DNA from: Camellia lanceoleosa
Lineage: Eukaryota > Streptophyta > Magnoliopsida > Ericales > Theaceae
DNA: 64,000 nucleotides
NCBI GenBank assembly: GCA_025200525.1
Contig: CM045770.1
Coordinates: forward strand, 84,258,899-84,322,898
Direction: 5' to 3'
A program made the position numbers and the translations under genes. Of the stretch, positions 43,580 through 56,750 are shown one piece after another. Position 1 is the stretch's first letter. Every line of letters starts with the position of its first letter. A model generated the notes under the pieces. That model had not been told where the DNA came from. It was given only the letters and a program-made list of their open reading frames with translations, and made no database searches.

Positions 43580-46500
43580 TGTAGACACCCCATTTTGACT
43601 GGCCCTCAGACTTAGGCGCTTTCTTTTGATTACCCGATGATGACAATTAGAATGTGTTTCTCACAGAATTCTCAGTAAAAGAGATGGAATTTGAACTTTA
43701 ATCCCAACCTTCACCATTATGGCCAAATTATTTTAAAATACTCAATATTTCATTAATTTAATATTTTTGTAATTTTTCATAATTTTATGTGTTTGTTCAT
43801 ATTTTTGGTGTATTTTATATAAAAGAAAATAATAAAACAAATTATCTTATGTGTTTAAAATTATTATATTATATGTTTAGTATTTTATATAAAAATATAT
43901 TAGTATATTATATGTTTAATATTTTGGTATAAATTATATATTTTAGATATTTTATATTATATATATATATATTATATTATAAAAAATATATAATAATAAA
44001 AAAAAATTTTGATGTCGGCATGCCGACATCTTTGTTAAACTTTGCATATATATATATTATTTTTATATATTATATTATTATTATTACTATTCCATTTGCC
44101 TATATAAGGCAATGATTCTGTAGAAGTTTAGGGGAGGAATTCTGGGAGAGGCTCAGCATTCTAGAGCAAAAGGAATTGTGGGGGAAGAAAAAAGGGAGAA
44201 GAAAAAAAAAGAAAATTAGTTTTTTTAAGAGAGAGAGAGAGAGAGAGAAAATAAAATATTTTCTTTGATATTTTTATTTCCATTTCATCAATACACTATT
44301 CAAAAACCAACCACTAAAGTTATAATTCCAAATTTTGGATTGAGAATTGAGAACACATTCCACAGACTTGAGAGTAGTCAAAAGAAAGTTTGTGACTCAG
44401 AAAATTCATCATTTCCCCAAAATGTGAGTTTTCGCAAATTTTCATTTAATTTAATAATGTAATATAATTTGTTTAATTAATTAGTTTAGTTCAATTAAGT
44501 AAATAGTTTTTGTTAAATAGTTAGCACATTAGAATTTTATAATGAATTAATTAGTGTAATTAAATAGCTAATTAGTTTAGTTAATTAGAATTTAATTAAT
44601 TGGTGTTAATTAATTAGTGTAGTGTTTTCGCAAATTTTGATTTAATTTAAAAATGTAATATAATTTGTTTAAATACTTTATTTACTTCGTTTTGTAACCT
44701 TTTTTTTTATCGCTTTAATGGGATGGCTGCACCACCCACATATCTGCTGTAATTTAAATATTGTATATAAATTGTTGTAATTTATTACTTTAAATAATTT
44801 ATCCCGGAGGTGAATAGTACCTCTGGCGGTGAATAGTAACCCCAACGATGAATAGTACCTCCAGCTATTTAATTTTGCTCGCTTTCTATAGCTTAATTTC
44901 AGCACTATTATATGCTATTTAGGGGGCTGTTTAATTTATTTCAACAACTTATGTTTTAAATATCAAGTTTGTTTGTACTAACCAATTAATCAATTTCGCA
45001 TAATCATCTCTGCAACCTCCCTCCATTCTTTGCTTATTTCGATTAAAAAGTTATGAAAAATTAAGATTGTGATTCAAGTATAAGAAAGGAACTCTTCCAT
45101 GCTTAATGGTTTAATCTCTTCGAAGGTTTATTATCAAAAGTATAAAACGCTCTATGCTTAATGGTTTAATCTCTTTGAAGATTCACTATCAACGGCATAA
45201 AACGTTTTATGCTTAAGAGGTTCTTTACCAAAAGTATACAACGTTCTATGCTTACTGATTTAATCTCTTAGGGAATTTACTACCAAAAGCATAAAGCGTT
45301 CTATACTTAACGGTTTAAATTCTTTGGAGGCTCACTACCCCAAATGTATACATGTTCTTATACTAAAGCACAATTTTTTATTTCTCATTTCTCTTTATTC
45401 ATCAGTGTGTTTACTTTTAAGGGACTAATTGACCCTTGGAAATCACCAAGGAAAATGTCATTATCACTTATTATCAAGTTTGGATTTCAAGTCATTATCA
45501 CTCAAGTTTGGGTTTTTCTAAATCATTATTACTCTTTTGAGTTTGACTAGTCCTTGTTGCACATCTTGAGTTTGACTTGGAATCCCTTATCGCTTGTAAA
45601 TAAGTTTGACTCTTCCTTTGTAATTTCCCCCAAAGAAAATTTTCTCGGGTTAAGTTGATGCTTGTTTCTCTTTATTGCATTTTGGACTTAGTGGACGTAA
45701 ATATCACTTTTGCACAAACAGGAGAAAAGATAAATAAATTGAAAGGTCATAAAAAAGGCTAATAAAATTGGTTAAAAGTGGATTACAACCGACATAAAGA
45801 ACCAATATGATTAATTAAATTCGGTCGGACGTTATACCGAATTTATTGTGTCAAGACTTGCCTTACATCAATTATTGTAATAAATTAGACAGCCCCTTTC
45901 ATTTATTATTCATTCGGTTTTGTAATAATTATTTATTCAGACATTTGGACATTCAGAACCTCCTTCACAAGGACAAATATGTACTAAGTTATATGTCTTC
46001 CAACCCCCATTCTTTCTCCCTTTTATTTCACTGCTTATGATGGTTAGATTAGGGACATCATGTTTAATTAGCATTTTCCATGATTTACATCCATTCGTTT
46101 GCATACATAAAAGTTCGGCTCATCATATTATTCAAATGTCAAATTCAAACTCTTTACTTGAATACATGCCTATCACATGCCTTGAAGTGACTCGCATGCC
46201 ATGCTAGTAGCCGAGCTTATTACTGGCACGTTGTATGTGTTGCATTAGCCATTAATTAAGATCATGCATTTTTTCTAACTATTTACTTTCTTTTGACTCA
46301 CCTTCGGACATAAGGTAAGTTTTTATGCTTTAGCATATTGCATAAGTGTGATTGCTGTCATATCAAACATACTACCATGAGGCTAACTGCTTATTTGATA
46401 TACCTGTTTGAATGCCTATGGATGAAGGCTAATCACTTGAATTGGGATACTTGATTCATGTATAAATGAGATCACTATTTTAAGTGATACATATTCAAAA

Positions 46501-46991
46501 CACTTTTGTCAAAACAAACATGAAATTAAACATTCCAACTTTTCGTGAAATTACTCTATATTTGTATGTTACATATAGAACAAGAGCATATATTATACAT
46601 AAAAATCACATCATGATTAGTAGAGGCCGATCTTTGATCGGGTGAGTGGGATGTTCAATTATTGACCTTCCCCTCTCATACCTAAGTTCCCGAACCAAGA
46701 CACTTTGGTAACGACGGACTAATGGCCTTTGGCACGAGTCATGGGTTTCCTAAATTTCCCAAAAATAAATATTTAGGTGGCGACTCTGATATCTGGCAAA
46801 GCAGTCCATTTTTGGCATTTGATTCAAACATCGATTTTCCGAACGAATTTGCCAGATTTGGACTCTTTTTGTGTTTTTCACTATTTCACATTGCACTTGT
46901 GAAATCAGACTTAGAACCAACACACAAGTGGAGTCCGAACTATAAGGGCTATTTCATTCTTCCGAAAGGGAGCGCGAAAAGCCGAGCTACA
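43580..46991 (+). mobile_element. Solo LTR of a second gypsy-like family (family B), copy 1
   Basis: Starts TGTAGACACCCC and ends GAGCTACA. ATTGT flanks both ends perfectly (43575-43579 and 46992-46996). No gag-pol lies inside its 3412 bp. A TATATAAGGC box is at 44101. Its last ~1.2 kb aligns with copy 2 (GTCTTCCAACCCC, GTAGAGGCCGATCTTT, ATTTAGGTGGCGACTCTG). The 5' halves differ more. Confidence 0.85.
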
Positions 46992-46996
46992 ATTGT

Positions 46997-47155
46997 ACAT
47001 TCAAATATTGGAACATGTGTATCAAGTTGATGAAAATAGATGACCGGAGAATGGGTCATGGTATTGGAACTGATTATCTATCATTATTGTGTTTGATTTA
47101 AACATAACTGTAAAACTTGATTTGAAATTTCGGGGATGAAATTCTTTAAGGGGGG
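46997..47155 (+). other. Tekay 3' region and polypurine tract
   Basis: It reads ATTTCGGGGATGAAATTC and TTTAAGGGGG, the usual chromovirus 3' sequence and PPT, split at the G-run by copy 2. Confidence 0.7.
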
Positions 47156-50100
47156 TGTAGACACACCATTTTTGACCGACCATAAGACTCAAACGTCACC
47201 GGTTGAGCGCTTGGTGATGTTGCATATTGTGCTCGTTCTGAGGTTGCGGAGTCTCGGCCGCGAGCCTTGCCTCCGGACTTCCGGACTCTTTTGTGCTTTG
47301 TCTCGGTTTGCGAACCAAATCCCGTTTTCTCCATTTTCTCTTCCCGAAGGGAGGGAGAGGTCTCGTAGACCATCTCTCAGTGGCCGTAGGCTACGTTTCG
47401 TGGTCGTAGGCCATTTTTCCCGTTTGGAGCCCGGTTCTTGATTTTCGGAGCCGTCGGCCGTGTGCCTCGGTTCGGGACCGCTTAACCACCTCTGTTTGCT
47501 TCGATTTTTGGCATACACCTTGTTTCCTCCCTTTTGAGGGACACTGTGGCTCGAGAGACCAACTTCGTGGTCAAACGCCACCTCCGGTGCTTAATAGTCA
47601 GTTTTCGGGGCCCTGGGCCGCGTGTTTTGGCCCCCGAACCTTCGTTTTGCATCGGTTTGGGTTCATTTTTGGCAGGAACCTTATTTTCATTGTTAGGAAG
47701 GTTGTAGAAGGGTGGGAGGCCAGCAATTGTTCTAAAAAACCAACTTTATTCCTTCATCGCTCTTCATCGCCCGTTTTCTTCACTAGAAAGCTGACTTTTC
47801 CCATTCCCGGGCCACTTTTTCTGACTTTTCACCACACCATTGTGTTGTACACACCTGGGAGACCACCAATATGGATAGGCTGGCCATCAATTGTCCTTGA
47901 CCCTTTTGAACCCCTCTAAAAAGTTGATTTTTCTCTCTCCTGGGTTACATTTTCTAGTTTTTCTCCACATAGCTGTGTTGCACTCAGCTGGGAGGCCACC
48001 TTTTTGGGGTGACCGGCCAACAATTTTTCTTGAACCTTTTGCACCTGGTCGGCCGGCCAGGGGAGGTGGCTGGCCGGCCACCTGAACCTTTTGCACCTGA
48101 CCGGCCATTCTTCTTTCTCCTGGTGCATTCCAGCTGTCCTAGCTGTGTTACACCATATCCTCTACCCGAGGGTCTGTCTTTTGGGGGGAAATTTGAATTA
48201 TTTCCCCCTCCCCTTTTCCTTTGGCCTTTCTCCTCTATAAAGCCAACACCCACCTCCATTTCTAAGGGTTAGAAAACCAGCTGGAGCCTTTGCATACAAA
48301 CCTCCATCTCTCCCTCATCCAAGCCTCAAAACACCCTTGTTCTTGCACCATTTACACACCAACTCATAGCCCACCACCTCCATCCTCCATTCCAACACCT
48401 TAAGGCTGATTTTCAGAGGTAAGGAGTTCATCTTCTTGGACCAAAAGCTGCTGCATTGCTGTGCTACAAGGGTAAGTCCTCTTTTCCCTTTTTCTAGCCC
48501 TATTTTGCTTCATCTCTTAGTCCCTTTTGATAGCATTTTTGGGCTTCGATCTAAACTAAAAATAGTCTTTTTTTGAGCTCATCTTCATATTTGATCAAGG
48601 ACTTTTTTCTGTTTGAGATCTTCTACTCACCCTTTGTGTTCTATCCCTCTTTTAAGGCTTATTCTTGCATGATATATTAGTCTTGCTTGTGAGCATTTCT
48701 AGGCTTCGAGATAAACTGTAAAGTTCCTTATTTTGAGCCCGTATTCAACTTTGTTGAAGGGCTCTTTGCTGTTTGAGGCCACCTACTGCCTCTTGCCCTT
48801 TATCTCTCTTTTAGGGCCATTTTTGCATCATATTGTAGCCTTACTTGTGAGCATATTAGAGATTTTCCATAAACTGAAAAGTGTCTTATTTTGAGCCCCT
48901 CTTCAACTTTGTTGAAGGACTCTTTACTGTTTGAGGTCAGATACAGCCCCTTGTCCTCTATCTCTCTTTTAGGGCTATTTTTGCACCATGTTTTAGCCTC
49001 ACTTGTAAACATTTTTGAGATTTTTTATAAACTGAAAAAAGTCTTTTGTTGAGGCCCTCTTGATGTTTTATTAAGGGCATTCCTTTGTTTGAGGTCATAT
49101 GCTTCCTTGTATGCTTGGTTGCCTCTTATTTTGAGCCTTACAACTAAGCCTTTGTTGCATGCTTTGTTTGGCCTTCTAGCCACTGAAATCCAGTGGATTT
49201 TCAGTGGTTAAAACACTATTTTGAGCCTCAAAAGCAGAGGGGGGTGACCCCCTCTCACCTTGTTTTGCTTGATGGTCTTTTTGGCCTTCCAAAGAGGCCC
49301 TATCTTGCATGCTTTGTTGACTGATTTCAGAGCCAATTTGGTGAGTTTTAGGGCTATCATATTTGATTTCCAGAGTTAATTTTTCCATGCTAAGTGTCCT
49401 TGATGCATGTGCTTAATAACCCCTTATATGCCCTTCCAAAGGAGCCCCTCATTTTTACATGCATTGGCTGCATTTCCATGTTTATTTGGGCATATTTTCA
49501 CATGTTTTGTTCACTGATTTTTGCTGGTTTGGTGAGATTTCATATGCTTCATATACATGCCATGTAAATCATGTTTGCTAGTCAAAGTTGCATGCTATTT
49601 TAGTCCATCTTGCTAGCATCTTTTGGCCATGCTTTGAACTAGAAATATTCATGTTTTGGGACTGCCTTGGTTCTGTCTTTATGCTTCATGATCAAATAAC
49701 ACATGCTTTGTATAGCTGTAAGTCAATACATGTGCCTAGTTTTGAGTTTCGGGGCTCATCTCATGCATCAGGTGCCATGTTTCCATGTTTCGAGATCATT
49801 TTGCATCACATTTCAGTGCTAGAACTTGCATGTTTGTATGCCATATTTCGTGCCTTGCCATGCCTTGTTAGAGTAGCATTTGTGCCTTAGAATCGGTCCT
49901 CGGTTTGCGTGTATGTGTGCATGCATCTCGAGTGTCTCATTTTCATCTTATGGCCACTGATGTGAGTGTGGCTGAGGTCCACTCATGTTGGTGTAAGTCC
50001 ATTATACATTGTGTATGCCATTTCAATTCATAGCGTTGCGTATGCTAGGTTGTATGTTGGAGCATCGTGTATGCCATGTCACATCGAGCATTGTGTATGC

Positions 50101-51829
50101 CATCTCATAGCATTGCATATGCTAGGTTGCATGTTAGGATTGCATTCATGGATTGAATTGTGTTTGGGATAGGAGTTAGCCTAAGCACGGGAAACGAGGG
50201 ACATTTCGTACTTCGAGTGACGGAATGTATCTCAATTCCCGGTCGCCGACACTCCGGATTATCCATGATGAAGTTTAGGCCTTGTTGTGTTTTCATGTGC
50301 ATTCATTCCATATTGAGTCATGCAAATCGACTCCTCGGCCATCATGTATCAAGATGCGCGATTGGTGGCACGAGGATCGAGGACTATGCTCCCTGAAGAG
50401 TAGTCAAGCATACATATGTGAAAATACATTGCCATGCCCCTTTCCTGCTCTCTGTTGCAGCAAATCAGAAACCGGCAATCTCTTGGGGCTTCGCGCAATA
50501 TTCCGGGCTTAATTGTAAATAGAGGCTAATTGGGGCATCGCAATGGATTTCTGCACCAAGCAACTCAAGCATGCATCATTCACCATTCGGAACAGAGCTG
50601 AGGCAGTTCATGGATTTGCGTGTTATTTATTTCATTCCTTAGTTAATTTGTTAATTAATTAGGAATTTTGTATTTATTCGGACTTTATTATTTATTCGGG
50701 ACTGTATTATTTATTCGGACCCTCCGAGCGAGGGCACAATTGTAATAAGTGTACGTGCGTGTGATGTATGTCTTCCAACCCCACGTCTTTCTCCCTTTTA
50801 TTTACCAGCTTATGATGGTTAGATTAGGGCATGTTTCAATTAGCATACAGTATGATAGCATGTTTGCATTCATTCATCTGTTTTGCATGCACTGCTCGGC
50901 ATCATAACTCACTGCATTGTATTTCAATTCCAAGTTGAATACTTGTTAGCTGTAGCATTCCATATGCCATGTTTAGAATAGCCGAGCCTATCTTAGTTGC
51001 ATTCCTGCATGTATTGCATTAGGCATTTCTGTATAGTTAGGATCATGCATGGATTTCTAACATAGTTTCTATTTTGGCTTGGAGTACTCGGTAAGTTTTT
51101 ACACTTTAGCATCCTTGCATGTGTGTGAGTGACTGCCATGATAGCATGCTTACCATAAGGCTATTTGCTTATGTGATATAACTGCCTGAATGCCTGTGGG
51201 TGAAGGTTGGGTTATTTGGATTGGAACAATGCATTGACTGTGAGTTTTAAACCCACTAGATAGTGGCAAAACCATGTTTTCTAAGCCCACCCGGGGTGGC
51301 AAAATCTGCATTTTAATCCTACTTGCGAGTAGCAAACCATCTTTCAAAAACAAAAATGTTTTGTTCCAATTCAGGCGACCCAGTCTATACTTGTATGCTA
51401 TGCGCATCACATAGTAAACCTAGGCTAATAACTGGAATAAGAATGCATAATATTTTCAAAACTAGATATCATGGTTAGTAGAGGCCGATCTTTAATCGGG
51501 CGAGCAGGGGTACTCACGAAGTGACCTTCCCCAATCGTACCCAAGTTCCCGAGCCGAGGCAACTTTGGTGATGACGGACACGTGGCCTTCGGCACGAGTC
51601 AGGGTTTCCTAAATTTCTCCAAAAAAAAAATATTTAGGTGGCGACTCTGTATCTGGCAAAGCAGTCCATGTTTGGCACTTCTTTCAAAAATCTGTTTTCT
51701 CAAAACGATTTTCTGGATTTGGACTCTTTGGTTCAAATTGAGAACCGTGACAATTGAGTCCTGAACTGTAGTGAACCCAAAATGAACAGAACGGGACTCA
51801 TCCTCCCGGGGCGTTTGAGGACGTCTACA
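47156..51829 (+). mobile_element. Solo LTR of family B, copy 2, inside the Tekay polypurine tract
   Basis: Starts TGTAGACACACC and ends GACGTCTACA, perfect TGTAGAC/GTCTACA inverted ends. GGGGG flanks both sides (47151-47155 and 51830-51834). 4674 bp with a CTCTATAAAG box at 48233 and no gag-pol frame; long frames such as 47189-47581 are unlike any protein I know. It contains repeated blocks at 48540-49110 (TTTGAGCCCNTCTTCAACTT, CTCTCTTTTAGGGC) about every 180-190 bp. Confidence 0.82.
48530..49120 (+). repeat. Tandem ~185-bp blocks inside solo LTR copy 2
   Basis: Three to four diverged units share GTGAGCATTTNTAGGCTTCG, ATAAACTGAAAAGT, TTATTTTGAGCCC, GTTGAAGGNCTCTTTNCTGT and TATCTCTCTTTTAGGGC. 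Confidence 0.7.
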
Positions 51830-51834
51830 GGGGG

Positions 51835-53879
51835 TTATAGCGATTCTGATTTTGACCCAACCCTTATTGTATCTCGGACTCAGGTTTCATGGTTTCATAT
51901 TGTTGTTCACTTCTTGCTACCATTGTATCTCCTTAAATTAGAGTGATTTGTAGTGGTTGTGTTTGGAACAGGTTAGTTGCTTAGTTTTCAAACCTTTGTT
52001 GCCCAGAAAATGTTTCTCCGCTGGAGCGGTACTTCTTGCGCTCGAGCGGGCTTTGTAAACTCTCAGTGCTTTTACAGGTCTGCAAAACTACTGGGAGGGT
52101 GTATTCTACGCTTGAGCGGGTGGTGCTCGAGCTGCACTTCTTGCACTCGAGCATTGGTCTGTTGTCTGCAAAAATACTGGATGTGTGTATTTTATGCTCG
52201 AGTGTCACTTCTTACGCTCGAACAGAACAACTTATTGTGTCTGGCGCTCAAGCGACAACTCTTGTGCTCAAGCAAATTGCTCGTATATTAGTTCGTAACA
52301 GCCACATTTTACATCACTTTTTTATCTCTTCCTTTCTCTAAAACATTTCAAAACCCTAGATCTTGAGTTTCTCTCTCTAGAACTCACATTCTCTCTACTT
52401 TTTCATCTAGTTTCATTGGTTTCTCCACCCTACTTCCTTTGTTAAAAAAATAAAGCATCTCAAGGGATACATTTCTATCCGAATAGAGTTGTGTTTAAGC
52501 ATCTTTGAAGCTTCCTCCTTGCTTGCTTGACTTCTAATTTTGAGGTAAGGAGTTTATACACTCTTCTATAATTTTTAACTTAATTATTTGTTGATGTGTA
52601 AGAAATATTGGGATTTGAGGTGATTTTGAACAAACCTAAGGTTTTGGTTTAAAATCAAAAGAGAGGTTTTCGAATGAATGTATTGGAAATGGTTATGGGA
52701 GTAAATATGAGCTTATGTTATGTTAAAATGGTTGATTTTGGTGTTTGGGATGAAATAGGAAAAAAAAAGATTTTGCTCTAAAATGTCTCAAATAATTATT
52801 TTATATAAATACGGAATTGGTATTGAGAATATGAAATTGAATAGATGTTTATATAAATGGTGGAGTTAGATATATATATATATATATTACCTCACACCTA
52901 TGAAAATTTGGTAATTTATCTGTTGTAAAGATTGTATATCTGTTTAAAAATATCTGTTCTGGACTAGGGTGGAGGATAGCCATGATTGTTGTAGCAATTA
53001 CATGAGGATTAGGCGAATTGAAACCAATCTCTTAACTGTTATCACTGAATATGATTATGATATGTATACATTGTATATGTATGATGTTTGGGAGAAGAAA
53101 TTGGATGTACTCCATACTTGGGAGAAGAAATAGGATAGACTCCATTAAACTAAGTTGGCCTGTATGTCCAAGATGAAAGTCTCAAAAACCGCGAGTATAC
53201 ATGGGTGCCAATTCCCGCAGACGAAATTTCTATAAAGTGGCAAGTGAATGTATTTGTATGATAATTATATTAGTTGGAGACCTGTAAGGTGTGTCCTCTG
53301 CTTGATTGATAAAATGAAGTGGGTATAACTAATGAACCAGGATAAAATGAATTGAGATGTAAGTTTAACATAACATGGTTTTGGAAAAAGTTGTAAAAGG
53401 TTTGTCATTTGGGCACTGAATATGTGCATCATACTTATATCTTTGTTAACATTCATATATTGTGTTAGATTCTCTCTACTGGGTTTTGGCTCACCTTACT
53501 TGGGAAACCATTGTCAGGTGCTGGTGACATGCCTTCTCTGAGGGCTTAGCTTGGGAGGACATGGGAGCTAAAGGCTCTATTTTGTTGTCTTGTATTTAAT
53601 ATTTGTATGAGCCTTGGGCTTTATATGTATAGAGTTTAAAACACTCTTTTATTGTAACCAAGCATAGTTTTGGAAAGATGTAAGCCCGTAAAGCATTTAT
53701 TTTGTTGATCATTAAGTTGGTATCACATGCTATAGATTATGGGTAGAGCTTATAAATGTATATCACATGTGTCGCTTTTGTAAATTAACTCTGATTAATG
53801 AAAGTCTATTATTTTGTTTTTGTCATCTTGTATTAGTTATTTGCAGATGAATTATTATAATTATTTTTGGGGTGTTACA
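51835..53879 (+). repeat. 3' LTR of the Tekay-like element
   Basis: Begins TTATAGCGATTCTGAT, so the expected TG start is altered, directly after the G-run. It ends GGGGTGTTACA. CTCGAGCG-type words at 52017-52262 are mostly degenerate (CTTGAGCG, CTCAAGCG). Confidence 0.82.
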
Positions 53880-54880
53880 CCTTGTGTTACCATGGATGAA
53901 TTCCTAAGAGGCAATTGTATGTATTTTACCTTGCCCATGAAATTTTATTTCACAATTACACATTTTAGTGCTCCTCCAAATTCTAGAGGTACATAAATTT
54001 GTGTGATATACAGAAAACCCAATCTATACATATTGTGCATACTAGTTCCCGCACTAGATGAGTGGATCAAAGCTTTATGGTTGATTTGGGCTATCCAAGA
54101 ACTCAGGACCTGTAAGATAGAGCACCGTCAGAGCTGCCTGGCCAGGGTTGGTTGGAAAACCCCTTTCGGTGTGAGAATAAGTGATTGGAGAAGATGAAGT
54201 TCTCTTGCTAAGTGTAAAGAAATGAAGAGTTGAGTTAGGACTAGTTTATATGAGTTACCTTTAATGTGATAAGAGTGTTTGCTTATATAAAAGACTTAAC
54301 TTGTTTCCCAAGGTGAGGGTCATAGAGCTTGGGTACCTCAAGACTCTCTTTATCATTGCTCAAGATGGAGAACCACAAGGTGGTTAGCCATGGAGGCACA
54401 TGCTCATTATAACTGTGTATATAACAAATCACATTCCCTCTGCAATTGCTCTAGTGATTCTAGAGAGGGGGCATCAGCTGAGGTGGCATTTTGCATGCAT
54501 ATATTCACAGCTTCCATGCCTACTTAAAGATGCCTCAGCTTGGTCTCGACCATACCTTGATTCGACCTTTCATGAAGTTGCTTGTAAAGATAGGCTGGCC
54601 CATTTGGATGGCTTCGTATCGGTTTGGCCCACTTCAATTCTGCTGATGGGTATGGCCCATCAATTCGATCCAGCTCAGTACCTCGGCTAAGCTGGTCCTA
54701 TCATTATGAGCTTGTCCCAAGTGTTTGAGGACTTGGGAGGATGATCCATATGGAGTTGGGCTCAATATGATTTGGCCCACGTGGGTATCTAGCCCATATC
54801 AGATGGCCATTGGGATTTGAGCTTAATGGTTTAGACCGGCCCAAGGCTTGGACCCACACCATTTGTATTTAGCCCTTTCT
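53880..54880. other. Unassigned sequence right of the Tekay element
   Basis: A TATATAAAAG box (about 54284) and several GGCCCA words (54598-54850) resemble an LTR or promoter remnant, but no partner repeat is present. No coding frame is convincing. Confidence 0.35.
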
Positions 54881-55492
54881 CACACACACACACACACATA
54901 CATATCTATATAATAAGGGATGAAGGTTTTTGAAAATATATAAAATGTATCAGAGATACATTTTATTTTAAGGGCTCAGATCAATCCTAATTAATATCTC
55001 ACGGTTGACATCAATTTTCTTCCCACTGAAATCTCTCCCTCTCCCACCTACCCACGTCTCCTCCCCCATTCCCTCTTTATCTCTCTCTCTCTCTCCATCT
55101 GTTACACGTCTCCTCTAATTCCCTCTTTGTCTCTCTCTCCCTCTCTGTTCTTCTTCTTTCCTACCCTCCCTCTTGCGCTCGCTCCCGACGCTGGCCTCGA
55201 TTTTTGCCTCTCCCCCCTTCTCTCTCAGTGGCTTCAAGTCGCAACCCTCCTACTCACAAGGTAGGGTTTCCGATTGTGAATCGCGACACTATGCCTCGTT
55301 GGGTCATCGAAGGCTAAGGTTTTCACCACCATAGCTACCGTCATCATCATCAACTTCCTCAAATTCTACATTGATGCCACTATCTTCTATTTCTCTCTCT
55401 ACTTCGAACCCCCATGGGAGCTCTCCAGTACCTCTCTTTTCTCTCTCTCTCTCTTTCTCTCTATGCTTCTCTATGCTTCAAGTAAATCAATG
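54881..55492 (+). other. CT-rich leader-like segment, possible Helitron start
   Basis: ACACAC repeat (54883-54898), then TCTATATAATAAGG (54905), which resembles both a TATA box and the TC-start of plant Helitrons, then long CT-rich stretches. A short frame reads INFLKFYIDATIFYFSLYFE (about 55345-55404). The gene is not recognised and no Helitron 3' hairpin-CTAG end was found. Confidence 0.35.
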
Positions 55493-56750
55493 TTTGTTGG
55501 TGGAATTGAGGTAATGGTTTAAATCAATATTTTTGTTTATCATCATTTCTGTTTCTGGTTTATTGTTTGGTGGTTGCCTATTTTGTGGTTCATGGTTTAT
55601 TGTTTGGTGGTTGCCTAATTAGAACTATGGCATAAATTATTGGTTTTTTTTTTTTTTTTTTAAAAAAAAAAAATTTGTCAAATGATGTTTTTATTGTGTG
55701 CAAAGGGTTTGAAGAGAACAATAACAATAATCAACACTGATTGTTTCTCTTTTTGATTATTTGTTTTTATTGACTGATTAATAACACATTTTGTATAATA
55801 GTTAGTATAGAGTATATTCTATGGATTGGGGCATAGATACATACAAAGAAGATTTTAGATCAAGTGGTGGAGCCAACTTGCTCTGGTTGAGTCATCCTCC
55901 ATGTGGTCAGTTTTGTTTGCAGAAATGATCACGTAAATTTACCTTAGATTTTGTATACTTCAAGTTTTGCTAGATCACAAATTGAGCTACATAGTATATG
56001 ATAATATATGAGTTATTCACACGGACATCTCTAAATTATTAGAAAATATTAATTTTATTTTGATTTTATTAGTTTCTTCTCTATGTGCAGAAAAGTATTA
56101 GCTAATGCATTATTTTTGTCCATTCTCTCTATTCTCATAGGTATTTTCATTTCAGTAGAAATTAACTTCAAATTCTGTGGATTGGGGCATAGATACATGC
56201 AAAGAAGATTTGAGATCAATTGGTGGAGCCAACTTGCTCTGGTTGAGTCATCCTCCATGTTTGTTGGTGGAATTGAGGTAATGGTTTAAATCAATGTTTT
56301 TGTTTATCATCGTTTCTGTTTCTGATTTATTGTTTGGTGGTTGCCTATTTTGTGGTTCATGGTTTATTGTTTGGTGGTTGCCTAATTAGAACTAAGGCAG
56401 AAATGATTGTTTTTTTTTTAAATTTGTCAAATGATGTTTTTATTGTGTGCAGAGGGTTTGAAAAGAACAGTGACAATAATCAACACTGATTGCCGAACTC
56501 GCAAAGTTGTTTATCTTTTTGATTATTTGTTTTTATTGATTGATTAATAACATATTTTGTATAATAGTTAGTATAGAGTATATTCTGTGGATTGGGGCAT
56601 AGATACATACAAAGAAGATTTTAGATCAAGTGGTGGAGCCAACTTGCTCTGGTTGAGTCATCCTCCATGTGGTATGTTTTGTTTGCAGAAATGATCATGT
56701 AAATTTACCTTAGATTTTGTATACTCTAAGGTTTGCTAGATCACAAATTA
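55493..56750 (+). repeat. ~766-bp direct duplication
   Basis: TTTGTTGGTGGAATTGAGGT starts at 55493 and at 56259, and both are followed by TTTCTG..TTTATTGTTTGGTGGTTGCC. GGATTGGGGCATAGATACAT occurs three times (55825, 56179, 56590), with GTGGAGCCAACTTGCTCTGG after each. Confidence 0.8.

Larger units (their letters stand above)
36740..53879 (+). mobile_element. Tekay-like Ty3/gypsy chromovirus with two nested solo LTRs
   Basis: LTRs (36740-38412 and 51835-53879) are followed or preceded by a PBS TGGTATCAAAAC (38416-38427) and a PPT AATTCTTTAAGGGGG. The order gag, protease, RT, RNase H, integrase and a C-terminal chromodomain marks a chromovirus. Two solo LTRs inserted later, at 43580-46991 and 47156-51829, lie between the integrase stop and the 3' LTR. 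Target duplication of the outer element is not clear (GCCAT against CCTTG). Many stops and altered catalytic residues make it inactive. Confidence 0.85.

Noticed and set aside
47146..47581. Overlapping minus-strand frames up to 130 codons in the solo LTR
   Set aside because: GC-richer LTR sequence opens frames on both strands. They start inside or across the LTR border and resemble no protein I know.
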